DNA from: Phycisphaeraceae bacterium
GTDB lineage: Bacteria > Planctomycetota > Phycisphaerae > Phycisphaerales > Phycisphaeraceae
Reading direction: 5' to 3'
DNA: 64,000 nt
Assembly (NCBI GenBank): GCA_029260615.1
Contig: JAJDCX010000087.1
Span: 1-64,000 of the forward strand
Positions 23,763 through 32,715 of this stretch are shown piece by piece (position 1 is the stretch's first letter; each line of letters begins with the position of its first letter). Position numbers and translations under genes: made by a program. Below the pieces are notes generated by a model. That model made no database searches. It saw only the letters and a program-made list of their open reading frames with translations, and was not told the DNA's origin.

Positions 23763-25028
23763 TTAGCCGTCACTTGTGCTTTTGCCGGGGGCCCCGGAAG
23801 TACCGGAGGTGTTGGTATGTTCGGTGTCGCGTTCGGTGCGGACCCATGATTTTTCTCGGCCGATAATGAACTTTGCGTAGATCGGGAGTTTCCAGAGAAT
23901 GTACCCGGGTATGGCCAGGGCCGCGCTGATGGGGATCATGGATCGTCCAAAGCGTGCCCAGACGAGTATGAGTGAGAATGTGGCGAGTGCGAGTGATATT
24001 GCCAGCAGACAGGCGGGGGCGGGGGTGTTGATGAACCATCCGATAACCGCGGTCAGACCAAGGGCGGCAACCGATCCCATGACCAGCAGGGACAAAGGGG
24101 GGACGGCGAGATCGATCGCTGCGGCGATGAGGGTTGGGCGGAGGGTGAAGAGGCCTTTGATGAGTAAGCCGGGCGCGCGGGTGAGTAGTGTGGAGAGGTA
24201 GCCGTGTTCCCAGCGTGTGCGTTGTGTGACGGCGGCGTCGCCGGCGGTGGGCAGTGCGCCGGTGATTTTTGCGGCGTCGCAGAGGACTGGGCCGTAGCCT
24301 TGCTCTGCGAGTTCCAGTCCCAGCGCCAGATCTTCGACGATGTTGCCGGTGGCGAGGTTGGCGTTTTTGAGTAGTGCATAGGGGAAGGCCATGCCTGAGC
24401 CGGTTAAGGGGATCGGGAGGTTCAGCAGGTCCATGCCGCGGGGGCGGGCCTGGTTTTTGACTAGAAAGGCGAAAGCGGAGACGACGGCTTTGGTGTCGCG
24501 TTTGTCTGGTGGGGTCAGGAGGTAGACGCCCTGAACGGGTCGTGCTGTGGCTAGCGCAGTTTGGGCGAGATCGGTGAGTGTGGTGGGTGAGACGGTGCAG
24601 TCGGCATCGACAATGATAACGGTGTCGGGCGGGTCGGATTGACGGGACGTCAGGCCGGCGGCGAGTGCGAAGCCTTTGCCGCGGTTGGTGGCGTCGTGTC
24701 GTTCGATGACGGTGACGCCGTGGTCTCTGGCGATCGAGGCGGTTTGGTCGGTGCAGTTGTCGGCGATGACGACGATCTTGCCATTCTCGGGCAGTGCGCG
24801 TTTGAGTGAATCGAGCGTGGCGGGGATGACAGTTTGCTCGTTGTGTGCGGGGACGAGGACGGCGAGCGTGTGCCCCGCGCCCGGGGTTGGTGCGTGTGCG
24901 TCTTGGTTATTTTGGGTTCGGTTTCGTGGGGCGAGCAGGCCCAGCAGGCATTGGATGGATAGCACCCAGAGCGGCGCGGCGATCATGCAAGCGAGAACCC
25001 ATAGCAGGATGTGAATCGTTGGTGTCAA
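23763..25028 (-). CDS. Membrane GT2 glycosyltransferase (processive type)
   Basis: 421 aa. An N-terminal helix, a cytoplasmic GT2 domain (VLVPAHNEQTVIPATL, VDADC as DxD, GSGMAFP, NIVEDLALG with the ED motif, TQRTRWEHGY as the Q/RxxRW motif), and three C-terminal helices. This set of motifs is that of synthases such as PgaC/hyaluronan/cellulose-like enzymes, so a polymerising or multi-residue activity is possible. It starts 15 nt after the upstream GT4 gene ends. Confidence 0.87.
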   Translation of the reverse strand: MTPTIHILLWVLACMIAAPLWVLSIQCLLGLLAPRNRTQNNQDAHAPTPGAGHTLAVLVPAHNEQTVIPATLDSLKRALPENGKIVVIADNCTDQTASIARDHGVTVIERHDATNRGKGFALAAGLTSRQSDPPDTVIIVDADCTVSPTTLTDLAQTALATARPVQGVYLLTPPDKRDTKAVVSAFAFLVKNQARPRGMDLLNLPIPLTGSGMAFPYALLKNANLATGNIVEDLALGLELAEQGYGPVLCDAAKITGALPTAGDAAVTQRTRWEHGYLSTLLTRAPGLLIKGLFTLRPTLIAAAIDLAVPPLSLLVMGSVAALGLTAVIGWFINTPAPACLLAISLALATFSLILVWARFGRSMIPISAALAIPGYILWKLPIYAKFIIGREKSWVRTERDTEHTNTSGTSGAPGKSTSDG

Positions 25029-25043
25029 CGTGGTTCCTGGTGA

Positions 25044-26330
25044 TTAGGACGCGGCTGGGTCGAGGGGCTCGTTGGCATGAGTGCTGTCTTGTGCGATGGA
25101 TCGGTTTGGGCGTGTGGATTCGGTGTGGCCAGCCAGTGCGGCGGCCATGACTTGTCGGAGCCAGGCGGATTCTTTGGCAATGTTGAATTCGGCGTCGACT
25201 TTTTGATGGCCGGCGTGTCCGAAGGCGGCGCGTTTGTCGGGGTCATTTAGGAGGTCGTCGATGGCGTCGGAGAGTGCGCCGGTGTTGCCGGGGGGTACGA
25301 GTGTGCCGGCTTGGCCGTCGTCTACGAGTTCGGCGATGCCTGCAATGCGTGTTGTGACGACGGGGACACCGGCGGCCATGGCTTCCATGAGGACGACGGG
25401 GACGCCCTCCGCGAAGCTGGGGAGTACGAAGAGGTCGGTGTTGTTCAGGTGTTCGCGTACTTGCGATTGTGATTGGTAGCCGACGAATTTGATGTTGTTG
25501 TGGATGCCTAAGTCGTCGGCGTGTTGCTCAAAGTCTTTGCGCTCCGGGCCTTCGCCGACGACGGTGAGGGTTAGGTTTGGGTGATTGGGCAGGAGTGATT
25601 TGATTGCGTCAAGGAGGATGGGGATGCCTTTGACGGAGGCCATCCGGCCGACGGTGAGCAGGCGTGTGCCTTGGCCTGAGTGTGTGGCGGGTTTGAATAA
25701 TTTGGGGTCAACGCCACAGTGGATGATGTGCAGGCGGTCCCATCGGTTGGGTGGGCAGAAGATCATGGCCTGGCTTCTGCAGAAGTGGCTGATGTTGGAG
25801 ACGAACAGGGCGCGTTTGAGTTTTTCGTCTAAGCGCCAGCGGTGTGGCTCGAAGAAGATGCCCGGGCCGTGGAGGCTGAAACTGAAGGTGAAGCCTCCCA
25901 ACTCGGCGGCGAGCATGGCGACGGTGCAGCTCGAGTCGCCGAAGTGGTTGTGCAGGTGTGTGAGTTTTTCCTTGCGCATGGTGTCGGCGATGATGCCTGC
26001 TTCCATGTGGTAGAAGACGCTGTATAAGAGGCCTTTTAAGCCGGCCTGACGGGTGCGTAGTGCGAGTAGGAAGGCGCGGAGGTAGCGCAGCGGTGAGCCG
26101 AACTTGAGTCTACCCAATGCAAGGATTGCGCTGATGAATGAGGGTGGGAGGATGTAGGTGGTGCGGTCGCGTTCGGCCTGTTGTTCGGGGCCGACGTTTT
26201 CGTTGATCGGGGGTTTGCGTATGGAGAAGGTTTGCACATGGATGCCGGCGTCGCGCAGTGCGGCGACCTCACGTTGGATGAAGGTGTCGGTGGCGCGGGG
26301 GTATTGGCCTGTGAGGTAGGCTATGCGCAT
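25044..26330 (-). CDS. Glycosyltransferase family 4
   Basis: 428 aa, GT-B fold. Seen: MRIAYLTGQYPRATDTFIQRE start, THLHNHFGDSS, LLTVGRMASVKGIPILLDAI, and LPSFAEGVPVVLMEAMAAGVPVVTT with the E-x7-E element. Typical of colanic-acid-like WcaL/amsK transferases, but the sugar is not predictable. Its start codon overlaps the end of the upstream SDR gene by 10 nt, so the two are translated from one message. Confidence 0.88.
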   Translation of the reverse strand: MRIAYLTGQYPRATDTFIQREVAALRDAGIHVQTFSIRKPPINENVGPEQQAERDRTTYILPPSFISAILALGRLKFGSPLRYLRAFLLALRTRQAGLKGLLYSVFYHMEAGIIADTMRKEKLTHLHNHFGDSSCTVAMLAAELGGFTFSFSLHGPGIFFEPHRWRLDEKLKRALFVSNISHFCRSQAMIFCPPNRWDRLHIIHCGVDPKLFKPATHSGQGTRLLTVGRMASVKGIPILLDAIKSLLPNHPNLTLTVVGEGPERKDFEQHADDLGIHNNIKFVGYQSQSQVREHLNNTDLFVLPSFAEGVPVVLMEAMAAGVPVVTTRIAGIAELVDDGQAGTLVPPGNTGALSDAIDDLLNDPDKRAAFGHAGHQKVDAEFNIAKESAWLRQVMAAALAGHTESTRPNRSIAQDSTHANEPLDPAAS

Positions 26331-27394
26331 GTGCGTGCTTCTTGATCGGCGTCGGTGTTGGTTTGATTAGATGCGGATTCGGGTGCGAGGGCTGCGGGGT
26401 CGTGGTCGGTGACGCTGCGGTTAAACGCTTCTTCCAGGTCGTATTGCGGGGACCAGCCCAGGGTGTCTTTGATCCGCTTGTTGGTGTAGGTCGCGGGCTT
26501 GCAGCGTGCGTGCAGGGCGGCGGGGCGGAGGATGGAGGGTATCTTTGCTTGTCGGCCCAGGAAAAGCTTGTTGACGCCCAGGGCGAGCGCTGCGAGGAAG
26601 CGCATGATGAGCCAGGGCATGGGGAGCGACTTCATCTTGGGTGTGCGGTGTTTATTCAGTACGGTGAGGTATTGGCGGTGTGTGGGGAGGTTGTCATCGA
26701 CGATGTTGTAGGTTTGGCCGATGGCCTCGTCTTTTTCTGCGGAGAGGACGATGGCTTGGGCGCAGTTCTCGACGTAGGTGACCGGGAGGATCGTGCTTGG
26801 GCCGACGATCAGGCAGCGGTCGGTGCCTAGTTCCATGCCGATGCGTGCGGTCCAGAGGTTGTCTTGGCCGAAGATCACGCCGGGGCGGATGAGGGTGACT
26901 TTGCCCTGGTGTTCTGTGGTGAATTCCTGGGCTAGTGCTTCCTGGACGAGCTTGGTTTGTGCGTATTCGTCGCGGTCGATGGGGTCTTCATCGATGGGGG
27001 ATGTTTCGTGGAGGAGTTCGCCGCCGCGCATCTTTAAGAAGCCGTAGACGGAGAAGGTGCTGATGGCGACGAGACGTTTGACGCCTGTGTTAGCCATGGA
27101 TTGCAGGAGGTTTTCGGTGGTGATGACGGTGCCTGCGAACTGGGTGTAGAAGTCCCCTGCTTTGCAGGCGGCATTGCTGATGACGGTGTCGACGCCTGCG
27201 ACCAGATCGTCGAGGCCTGCTTTGCTGCGCAGGTCGGTTCGGATGATCTCGACACGCGGGTGGTTTTCCCAGCCGAGTGATTTGATGTTTGAAGCGGGTC
27301 GGATTTGGGCGCGGACGTTGTGGCCGCGTTGGATGGCTTGTGCGACGAGGTGTCGGCCGAGGAACCCTGATGCGCCTGTGATTAGGAGTTTCAT
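26321..27394 (-). CDS. Extended SDR: NAD-dependent sugar epimerase/dehydratase
   Basis: 357 aa. Rossmann motif LLITGASGFLGRHL at the N-terminus and the catalytic YAQTK (YxxxK), with ISTFSVYG upstream as the Ser region. Extended SDRs modify nucleotide sugars or related substrates. It overlaps the upstream oxidoreductase gene by 4 nt and the downstream GT4 by 10 nt. A second, similar SDR is found at 45829-46836. Exact substrate unknown. Confidence 0.85.
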   Translation of the reverse strand: MKLLITGASGFLGRHLVAQAIQRGHNVRAQIRPASNIKSLGWENHPRVEIIRTDLRSKAGLDDLVAGVDTVISNAACKAGDFYTQFAGTVITTENLLQSMANTGVKRLVAISTFSVYGFLKMRGGELLHETSPIDEDPIDRDEYAQTKLVQEALAQEFTTEHQGKVTLIRPGVIFGQDNLWTARIGMELGTDRCLIVGPSTILPVTYVENCAQAIVLSAEKDEAIGQTYNIVDDNLPTHRQYLTVLNKHRTPKMKSLPMPWLIMRFLAALALGVNKLFLGRQAKIPSILRPAALHARCKPATYTNKRIKDTLGWSPQYDLEEAFNRSVTDHDPAALAPESASNQTNTDADQEARTCA

Positions 27395-28443
27395 ACTCGG
27401 TTGCCCTCCAACAGCATCTGGTCGATCAGTCGGCTGGTGCGGTCCATGTCGTCGAAGGTGACCGGGGGCTCGGCGTCGTTATTGAGGGCTTGGTAGGTTT
27501 GATCTAAGAAGGTGTGCAGGCCCTCGTAGGGGGAGCGTTGCATGAGTTTGTTGGTGAGGGTGGTTAAGGATGAGCCGACGAGGCTCAGTCCGTTGGCGAG
27601 CTGGTTGACGACGGGGGAGAGTTTTTCGCCGCCGGTGCGTGGCTTGATGAGCCTGGTAAACGGGTGGAAGAGGTCCGTTTGGACTTCGGCACGGGTGCCG
27701 CGGACGGTCAGCGTGAAGCAGTCGGGTGCGGTGCGGCAGCTAAAGCGTATGCGTGCGTGCTTGTTGCCTGCGATGAGTAGGGCGTCGAGGTCGTCGAACT
27801 TGAAGAGGTCGTCGTTTCCGTGGTTGGTCCATGCGGCGGAGACCTTGTCGGGGTCGGGGATGAACCGGAGGACGAGGTAGCTTAGGTGTGTGATAAAGTC
27901 GTGGATGACGCCTGCGGGGAGGTTGTGTGCGGGGTTTGGGAGGTTGGTGTCGGCGAAGCGTCCGCCGCCGCGGATGGCCAGTGCCATGCGGATATCGACT
28001 TCCATCACGTCACCCAAGACGCCATCAGCGATGAGTTTTTCGATGTGGAGGATGGGGCGGTTGAAGCGGTAGTTGTGGTCTTCGATGAGCTTGCGGTTTT
28101 TACTTGTGGCGTGTTTGTAGAGGTCGGTGAAGCGGTCGTGGCCGAGTGTGATGGGCTTTTCGCAGATGACGTGTGCGCCGGCGTCCAGGCAGTCTGTGGT
28201 GATGGGGACGTGGGACTGGGGTGGTGTGAGGACGTGGACGACGGCGGGCTTGGCCTGGTCGAGCATCTGCTTGTAGTCGGTGTAGAAATTTTCTGCGCCG
28301 AAGGTTTTGGCGGCGTAGCGTGCGGCGGCGCGTGAGAGGTCACACACGCCGACGAGTTGTGTGGCGTTGGAGTTTGCGAGGAACTTGAGGTGTTCGGCGG
28401 AAATTTCGCCTGTTCCGATGACGGCCGACTTCACTTTATGCAT
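27391..28443 (-). CDS. Gfo/Idh/MocA-family oxidoreductase
   Basis: 350 aa. N-terminal Rossmann fold (AVIGTGEISAEHLKFL), the EKP motif (VICEKPITLG), and a C-terminal domain with the conserved aspartate/histidine region (IHDFITHLSYL). Family members oxidise or reduce sugars and inositols, often nucleotide-sugar derivatives in polysaccharide loci. It is in the overlapping block between the GT2 and SDR genes (8-nt and 4-nt overlaps). It could act together with the acyltransferase at 29485-30048 in making an amino or uronic sugar; this is inference. Confidence 0.87.
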   Translation of the reverse strand: MHKVKSAVIGTGEISAEHLKFLANSNATQLVGVCDLSRAAARYAAKTFGAENFYTDYKQMLDQAKPAVVHVLTPPQSHVPITTDCLDAGAHVICEKPITLGHDRFTDLYKHATSKNRKLIEDHNYRFNRPILHIEKLIADGVLGDVMEVDIRMALAIRGGGRFADTNLPNPAHNLPAGVIHDFITHLSYLVLRFIPDPDKVSAAWTNHGNDDLFKFDDLDALLIAGNKHARIRFSCRTAPDCFTLTVRGTRAEVQTDLFHPFTRLIKPRTGGEKLSPVVNQLANGLSLVGSSLTTLTNKLMQRSPYEGLHTFLDQTYQALNNDAEPPVTFDDMDRTSRLIDQMLLEGNRV

Positions 28444-29488
28444 CTCCGGTGTGTGGTGTGTTGCCCGTGGGTTTGTATTCGATGATGGTTGCTTGTTTGC
28501 CGCGGAGGCGAGTGATCCAGTACTGGGCTTGGCCGAGGGCTTCGGGGAACTTGGCGACGGTTGCCAGCTTGGCGTAGGCCAGTGCGTGGGAGCGTTCGTC
28601 GCCTCGTTGGATGCGGTCGTTTCGGACTCTCCAGATGTGGCGGACGTAAATGGCCAGGAACAATGCCAGGCTGATGCCGTAGGTTATCCACCCCAGCCCA
28701 AGGAGGGCTATCGGCAATATGGCCCCGTAAAGCCAGGTATTTCGGGACTGTCTGGCGCAGTGTCGCTCGGGTGGTTTGCCGTGCATGGCAGCGCCTTGTG
28801 CGTAGGCCCAGCCGCCTCGGACGGAGCGTTTCCAGAACTGGTTGAAGGTGGTCATCTTGGCGTCGTGTAGGGTCATCTCTGCGTCGAGTCGTTGGATGGT
28901 CCAGCCGGCCTGGCGGAGGCGGATGCAGAGCTCGGGCTCTTCGCCACAGATGAGTGTGGTGTTGAAGCCGTGGATTTGTTGGTAGGCGTTGATGCGCATC
29001 ATGGCGTCGCCGCCACAGGCTTTGGCTTCTCCGACGGGGGTGTTCCATTCCATGTCGCAGTGGCGGTTGTAGGGGGTGGCGTCGGGGAAGCGTTCGCGTC
29101 GTCGTCCGCAGACCACGGCGAGTTTTTCGCCCCCGGGGGTGCCGGGATCGGTGAGTGTGGTGTGTGCGGTGTCGAGCCAGTGTTCATCCACCTCGCAGTC
29201 ACCGTCGACGAATTGGACGAAGGTCAGGTTGGGGTGAAGCTCGAGGAGTTTTAGCAGGCCGGTGTGGCGTGCACGAGCGGCGGTGAAGGGGGTGGAGGTG
29301 TCGAGCTCGACGACGTGTACGTCTTGATCTTTGGCGAATGCGACGGAGTCGTCGGTTGAGCCGGAGTCTACATAGACGGTGGCTGAGACGCGGGGTGCGG
29401 TGCTGTAGAGGCAGGCGTGGAGTGCTGCGCCTTCGTTTCGGCCGATGACGACTGCGCCGACGTCTTGCAGGGGAGGGAGGGGGCTCAT
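28436..29488 (-). CDS. Glycosyltransferase family 2 with C-terminal membrane segment
   Basis: 350 aa. GT2 motifs: GAVVIGRNEGAALHACL, VYVDSGSTDDSV, FVDGDCEVDEHWL (DxD-like). A long hydrophobic stretch near residues 245-285 suggests one or two membrane helices. A sugar transferase of the exopolysaccharide repeat unit acting at the inner membrane. It overlaps both neighbours (8 nt and 4 nt). Confidence 0.86.
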   Translation of the reverse strand: MSPLPPLQDVGAVVIGRNEGAALHACLYSTAPRVSATVYVDSGSTDDSVAFAKDQDVHVVELDTSTPFTAARARHTGLLKLLELHPNLTFVQFVDGDCEVDEHWLDTAHTTLTDPGTPGGEKLAVVCGRRRERFPDATPYNRHCDMEWNTPVGEAKACGGDAMMRINAYQQIHGFNTTLICGEEPELCIRLRQAGWTIQRLDAEMTLHDAKMTTFNQFWKRSVRGGWAYAQGAAMHGKPPERHCARQSRNTWLYGAILPIALLGLGWITYGISLALFLAIYVRHIWRVRNDRIQRGDERSHALAYAKLATVAKFPEALGQAQYWITRLRGKQATIIEYKPTGNTPHTGDA

Positions 29489-30048
29489 GATGTGGAGGCC
29501 TCCCGGGGAGTTTTGATGGTGGCGGGGATGCCGACGGCGAGCGCGTTGGAGGGGACGTCGGTTAGCACGACGGCGTTTGCGCCGATGACGGCATTGTCAC
29601 CGATGGTGAGTTTGCCGAGTATTTTTGCGCCTGCGCCGACGTTGACGTTGTTGCCGAGGGTCGGTGCATCCAGTGGTTTGTCGAGTGTGCGGTTACCGAT
29701 GGTGACGCCCTGGCGGATGATGCAGCCGTCGCCGAGGGTTGCGCAGCCGTGGATGACGACGGCGCCCTGGTGTTCGAAGACGACGTTTCGTCCCAGCTGG
29801 GTGCTGTAGGGCAGTTCGATGCCGTAGACGTTGCGGACCCTGCGGTAGAGGATGCGGTAGAGGATGCTGAGGGGGGCGCGCAGGGGTTTGGGTTTGACGT
29901 TCATGCGCCATTGGCCGAAGCGTGCGACGGCGACGGCGCGGAAGCCTGGGAGTGTCCAGTCTTTGCCGTGTGCGATCCAGTCTTCGCGGATCTGCGAGCA
30001 GAGGCCGGGGGAACCGGGGGTGTTGGTTTGTTTAGCCTGATCGGTCAA
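29485..30048 (-). CDS. CysE-like hexapeptide-repeat acetyltransferase
   Basis: 187 aa. Left-handed beta-helix hexapeptides after residue about 75 (ELPYSTQLGRNVVFEHQGAVV, GDGCIIRQGVTIGN, LGNNVNVGAGAKILG, IGDNAVIGANAVV) with the NALAVGIPA end, as in serine acetyltransferase. In this context, embedded between two GT2 genes with 4-nt overlaps, O- or N-acetylation of a sugar is more likely than cysteine synthesis. Confidence 0.83.
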   Translation of the reverse strand: MTDQAKQTNTPGSPGLCSQIREDWIAHGKDWTLPGFRAVAVARFGQWRMNVKPKPLRAPLSILYRILYRRVRNVYGIELPYSTQLGRNVVFEHQGAVVIHGCATLGDGCIIRQGVTIGNRTLDKPLDAPTLGNNVNVGAGAKILGKLTIGDNAVIGANAVVLTDVPSNALAVGIPATIKTPREASTS

Positions 30049-31007
30049 ACCTTGGCGCCTTTCAGGAGCACGCTGTGACGGATGAAATCATAGAGTAGTT
30101 TGGGCGGGTCGGTGTCGGGCTTGCGTTGGATGAGCCTGCGGAGGCGGTAGGTGGCGTAACCGAGGGCCCATGCGGCGTCAGTGGTGGCGGCGTGGATCAG
30201 GCCGTGGTTCTTGACGAAGTATCGGCGTCGTGAGTCGAACCAGTAGTCGGGCCTGCGTTTGGGTCGTGTGTTTTTGACGGTGACGCCCGAGGCTTGGCCG
30301 ACGAGGTGGACGACGCGGCTGTCGGGGACGTAGAAGCAGGGCCAGCCAGCGCGGAGGGCTCGGAGGCAGAAATCAACTTCTTCATAGTACATGAAGTAGC
30401 CCTCGTCCATGAGGCCTGCGTCGGTGAAGACCTGTCGGCGGACGATCATGGAGGCGCCTGCGACCCAGTCTGTTTGGTGCTGGTCGTCGCGGATGGGGGG
30501 CGCGATGCAGGCGTTGACCAGGAGGCGGGAGACGAGGCCGAGTCTTAGGCCGTCGTCGAGTTCGGAGCGTGTGGTGGGGAAGCGGAAGGCGGATCGTTGG
30601 GGTGTGCCGTCGGGGTCTTCCAGTCGGCTGCCTGCGATGCCGGCCTTGAGGTTTTGTTGCATGAAGTCGATGAGTTTGGCGACTGCGCCGGGGCGTATGA
30701 CGGTGTCGGGGTTCAGCAATAACACGAAGTCGGGTGGGGCGTTGCTATCGAGAGCGGGGCGGATGGCCTGGTTGTTGCCGTAGGCGAATCCGCCGTTGCG
30801 TTCCAGGGGCATGAGCGTGGCCCATGTGTGCCAGTTGTTGTCTTTGATGGCTTGTTGGATCTGCTGAGGGGAGTCGTCGGCGGAGTGGTTGTCGGTGATG
30901 ACGACGTTTACGTTGGGGAGCGATTTAACCTCGGCATCGAGAGAGCGCAGGCAATCGACGGTGAGGTCGGCGGTGCGGTAGTTCACGATGACGATGAGGG
31001 TGCTCAT
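30045..31007 (-). CDS. GT2 rhamnosyltransferase-like protein
   Basis: 320 aa. Motifs: VIVNYRTADLTVDCLRSL, GNNQAIRP, LLLNPDTVIRPGA, GASMIVRRQVF, MYYEEVDFCLRALRAGW. This pattern is that of WbbL/RfbF-type rhamnosyl and related transferases. Cytoplasmic, membrane-associated, adding one sugar to the lipid-linked unit. First gene of the overlapping block after the Wzy-like gene (31-nt gap). Confidence 0.86.
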   Translation of the reverse strand: MSTLIVIVNYRTADLTVDCLRSLDAEVKSLPNVNVVITDNHSADDSPQQIQQAIKDNNWHTWATLMPLERNGGFAYGNNQAIRPALDSNAPPDFVLLLNPDTVIRPGAVAKLIDFMQQNLKAGIAGSRLEDPDGTPQRSAFRFPTTRSELDDGLRLGLVSRLLVNACIAPPIRDDQHQTDWVAGASMIVRRQVFTDAGLMDEGYFMYYEEVDFCLRALRAGWPCFYVPDSRVVHLVGQASGVTVKNTRPKRRPDYWFDSRRRYFVKNHGLIHAATTDAAWALGYATYRLRRLIQRKPDTDPPKLLYDFIRHSVLLKGAKV

Positions 31008-31038
31008 GGGTTTGGTTGCGGGGTCAAGGGGGGTGGGG

Positions 31039-32487
31039 TCAGTGTGTTTGGGCTGCTGCGTGGGTGTTGGGTGTTGGGTTTGGGGGCGTTTTGCTGGTGG
31101 TGGGTGTGTGTTGGGTGGGTCTTCGTATTTTTGCTTTGCGTGTTTTGATGGCCTGCTGTCCAGCGAGTGCGCCTGCGACGAGCATGAAGACGGGGTTAAT
31201 CATGGCGTTGAGTAGGTTGTCGATCATGTAGAGGGTTAGGACGACGGCCATGGCTGCGGCGGGGGCGACGCGGGGGTGTGCCCAGAAGCGTATGGGGAAG
31301 CGTTTGAGAGTGAGCCAGACGGGCAGGAGGATGGCGGCGGTGAAGGAGAACAGGCCGACCAGGCCGTTTTGTCCCACTGCGATGACCCATTGGCCGTCGG
31401 TGATGGAGATGTCTTTTCCGTAGCGGTCGTAGACGCGAGATCGGCCCCAGCCTGCCCAGCCGAAGACGGGTTTTTGGAAGGCGCGTTCGTTGAGTAGGTT
31501 TTCGTTGATGAAGCGTGTTTCAAGTGATTCTGCGCGTTTTTCGCCTGCGACGGTGGTGATGAGGCTGACGAGGTTCATGCCGTCCCATGCGCCGGTGGCG
31601 CGGAGGGTCATGTAGCAGGGGGCGACGGCGATGAGTGCGATGATGGGCCAGCGTGTGCGTGTTCGTGTGGCGAGGTAGAGGGCGGCGAGTCCTGCGGACA
31701 TCAGCATGAGTGATGCGAGTGATTTGCTGGCGATGGTGATGAGAAGCAGGGGTGCGGCGAGCAGAGCGACAGGGATGCCGGAGAGTTTTTTAAGTGAGCC
31801 GCTGAACCAGAGCCACCAGCCGATGAGTGTGGCGGACGCCATCCAGATGGCGACCATGAGGCCGTGTGCCATGAAGACGGTGGGTCGGTATCCGCCGGCG
31901 CGCATGGCTTGTCGGAAGTCGACGTGAGGGTGTTCGCCGTAGACCAGGAAGTGTAGTTGCGGGCTCATCTTCAGTTCAAAGAGGCACAGGGGGATGTAGA
32001 CGAGTCCGCCGACGAAGATGCCGATAGCCAGTTCGCGCAGAGCGGTGAGGTTGTTGAAGTAGACCCTTCCGATGAGGTAGGGGAGGCCCCAGGTGACGGA
32101 TTGTTTGAGGACTTCGCTTAGGCCGTCGTAGAGCGGGTTGGGGATTGGGGGGTGGTCGTAGATGGTGGTGTCGTTGTTCGTTAATGAGGAGAACAGTGGG
32201 ACAAGGCACCAGAGGATCATGGGGATGTCGAAGCGTTTGAATCGCAAGGAGAGCAGTCGGCTTGGGTCGAAGAAGACGGTGCCCAGGAGGACGGCCAGGC
32301 AGGTGACGGTCATCTTGTCCAGTTCGGGGAGGCCTCGGATGATCAGGGCGTCGGGGACGTTGACCGGGAGGAAGAGCCAGGCTGCGATGAACGCGCAGAT
32401 GACGGCCCGTCTGGGGGGCATCACCAGGAACAGCAGCAGGACGATCGGGGTCCAGGCTAGTAGTGAGAGTGGGACCAGTGCGGCCAT
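31039..32487 (-). CDS. O-antigen ligase/Wzy polymerase-like membrane protein
   Basis: 482 aa with about 11-12 hydrophobic segments and a larger polar loop around residues 315-370 (containing RAFQKPVFGWAGWGRSRVYDRYG), the layout of the Wzy/WaaL family. It would join repeat units or attach polymer on the periplasmic face. Between the Wzx-like and GT2 genes on the same strand, so a Wzx/Wzy-dependent pathway together with the Wzz-kinase is the simplest reading. Sequence motifs cannot separate polymerase from ligase. Confidence 0.8.
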   Translation of the reverse strand: MAALVPLSLLAWTPIVLLLFLVMPPRRAVICAFIAAWLFLPVNVPDALIIRGLPELDKMTVTCLAVLLGTVFFDPSRLLSLRFKRFDIPMILWCLVPLFSSLTNNDTTIYDHPPIPNPLYDGLSEVLKQSVTWGLPYLIGRVYFNNLTALRELAIGIFVGGLVYIPLCLFELKMSPQLHFLVYGEHPHVDFRQAMRAGGYRPTVFMAHGLMVAIWMASATLIGWWLWFSGSLKKLSGIPVALLAAPLLLITIASKSLASLMLMSAGLAALYLATRTRTRWPIIALIAVAPCYMTLRATGAWDGMNLVSLITTVAGEKRAESLETRFINENLLNERAFQKPVFGWAGWGRSRVYDRYGKDISITDGQWVIAVGQNGLVGLFSFTAAILLPVWLTLKRFPIRFWAHPRVAPAAAMAVVLTLYMIDNLLNAMINPVFMLVAGALAGQQAIKTRKAKIRRPTQHTPTTSKTPPNPTPNTHAAAQTH

Positions 32488-32522
32488 TGGGTCTGTGGAT
32501 CTCGGTTTGGGTGGTTATCGGG

Positions 32523-32580
32523 CGTACTACAGCACCCCCGGCACAGTCCCCCGTTACAGCCCCCGCAAGGGGATAGTACG
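32523..32580. repeat. Stem-closed short tandem repeat upstream of the Wzy-like gene
   Basis: Arms CGTACTA (32523-32529) and TAGTACG (32574-32580) enclose three imperfect copies of an ACAGYCCCCCG unit and a CCCC-GCAA-GGGG tetraloop hairpin (32561-32572). It lies about 36-95 nt ahead of the minus-strand Wzy-like start codon, so it would be in the mRNA leader between wzx and wzy. Confidence 0.55.
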
Positions 32581-32715
32581 TTCATCGGCGATTGGGGTTT
32601 GGTGCTGCGGGAAAAAAATGGAGGCCCCGGGGTGTGTTCTGCGGCCTTCGCTGCGAGTATCCGGGTTTTGGACCCACTTGGAGGGCTTGAGGCTCCGGCG
32701 TTGAATGGTTTGAGA

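Noticed and set aside
29980-30000. Possible fourth copy of the CGCGGATCTGCGA repeat
   Set aside because: It matches only about 13 nt, lacks the second half and hairpins, and lies inside the coding sequence of the acetyltransferase where it encodes normal residues.
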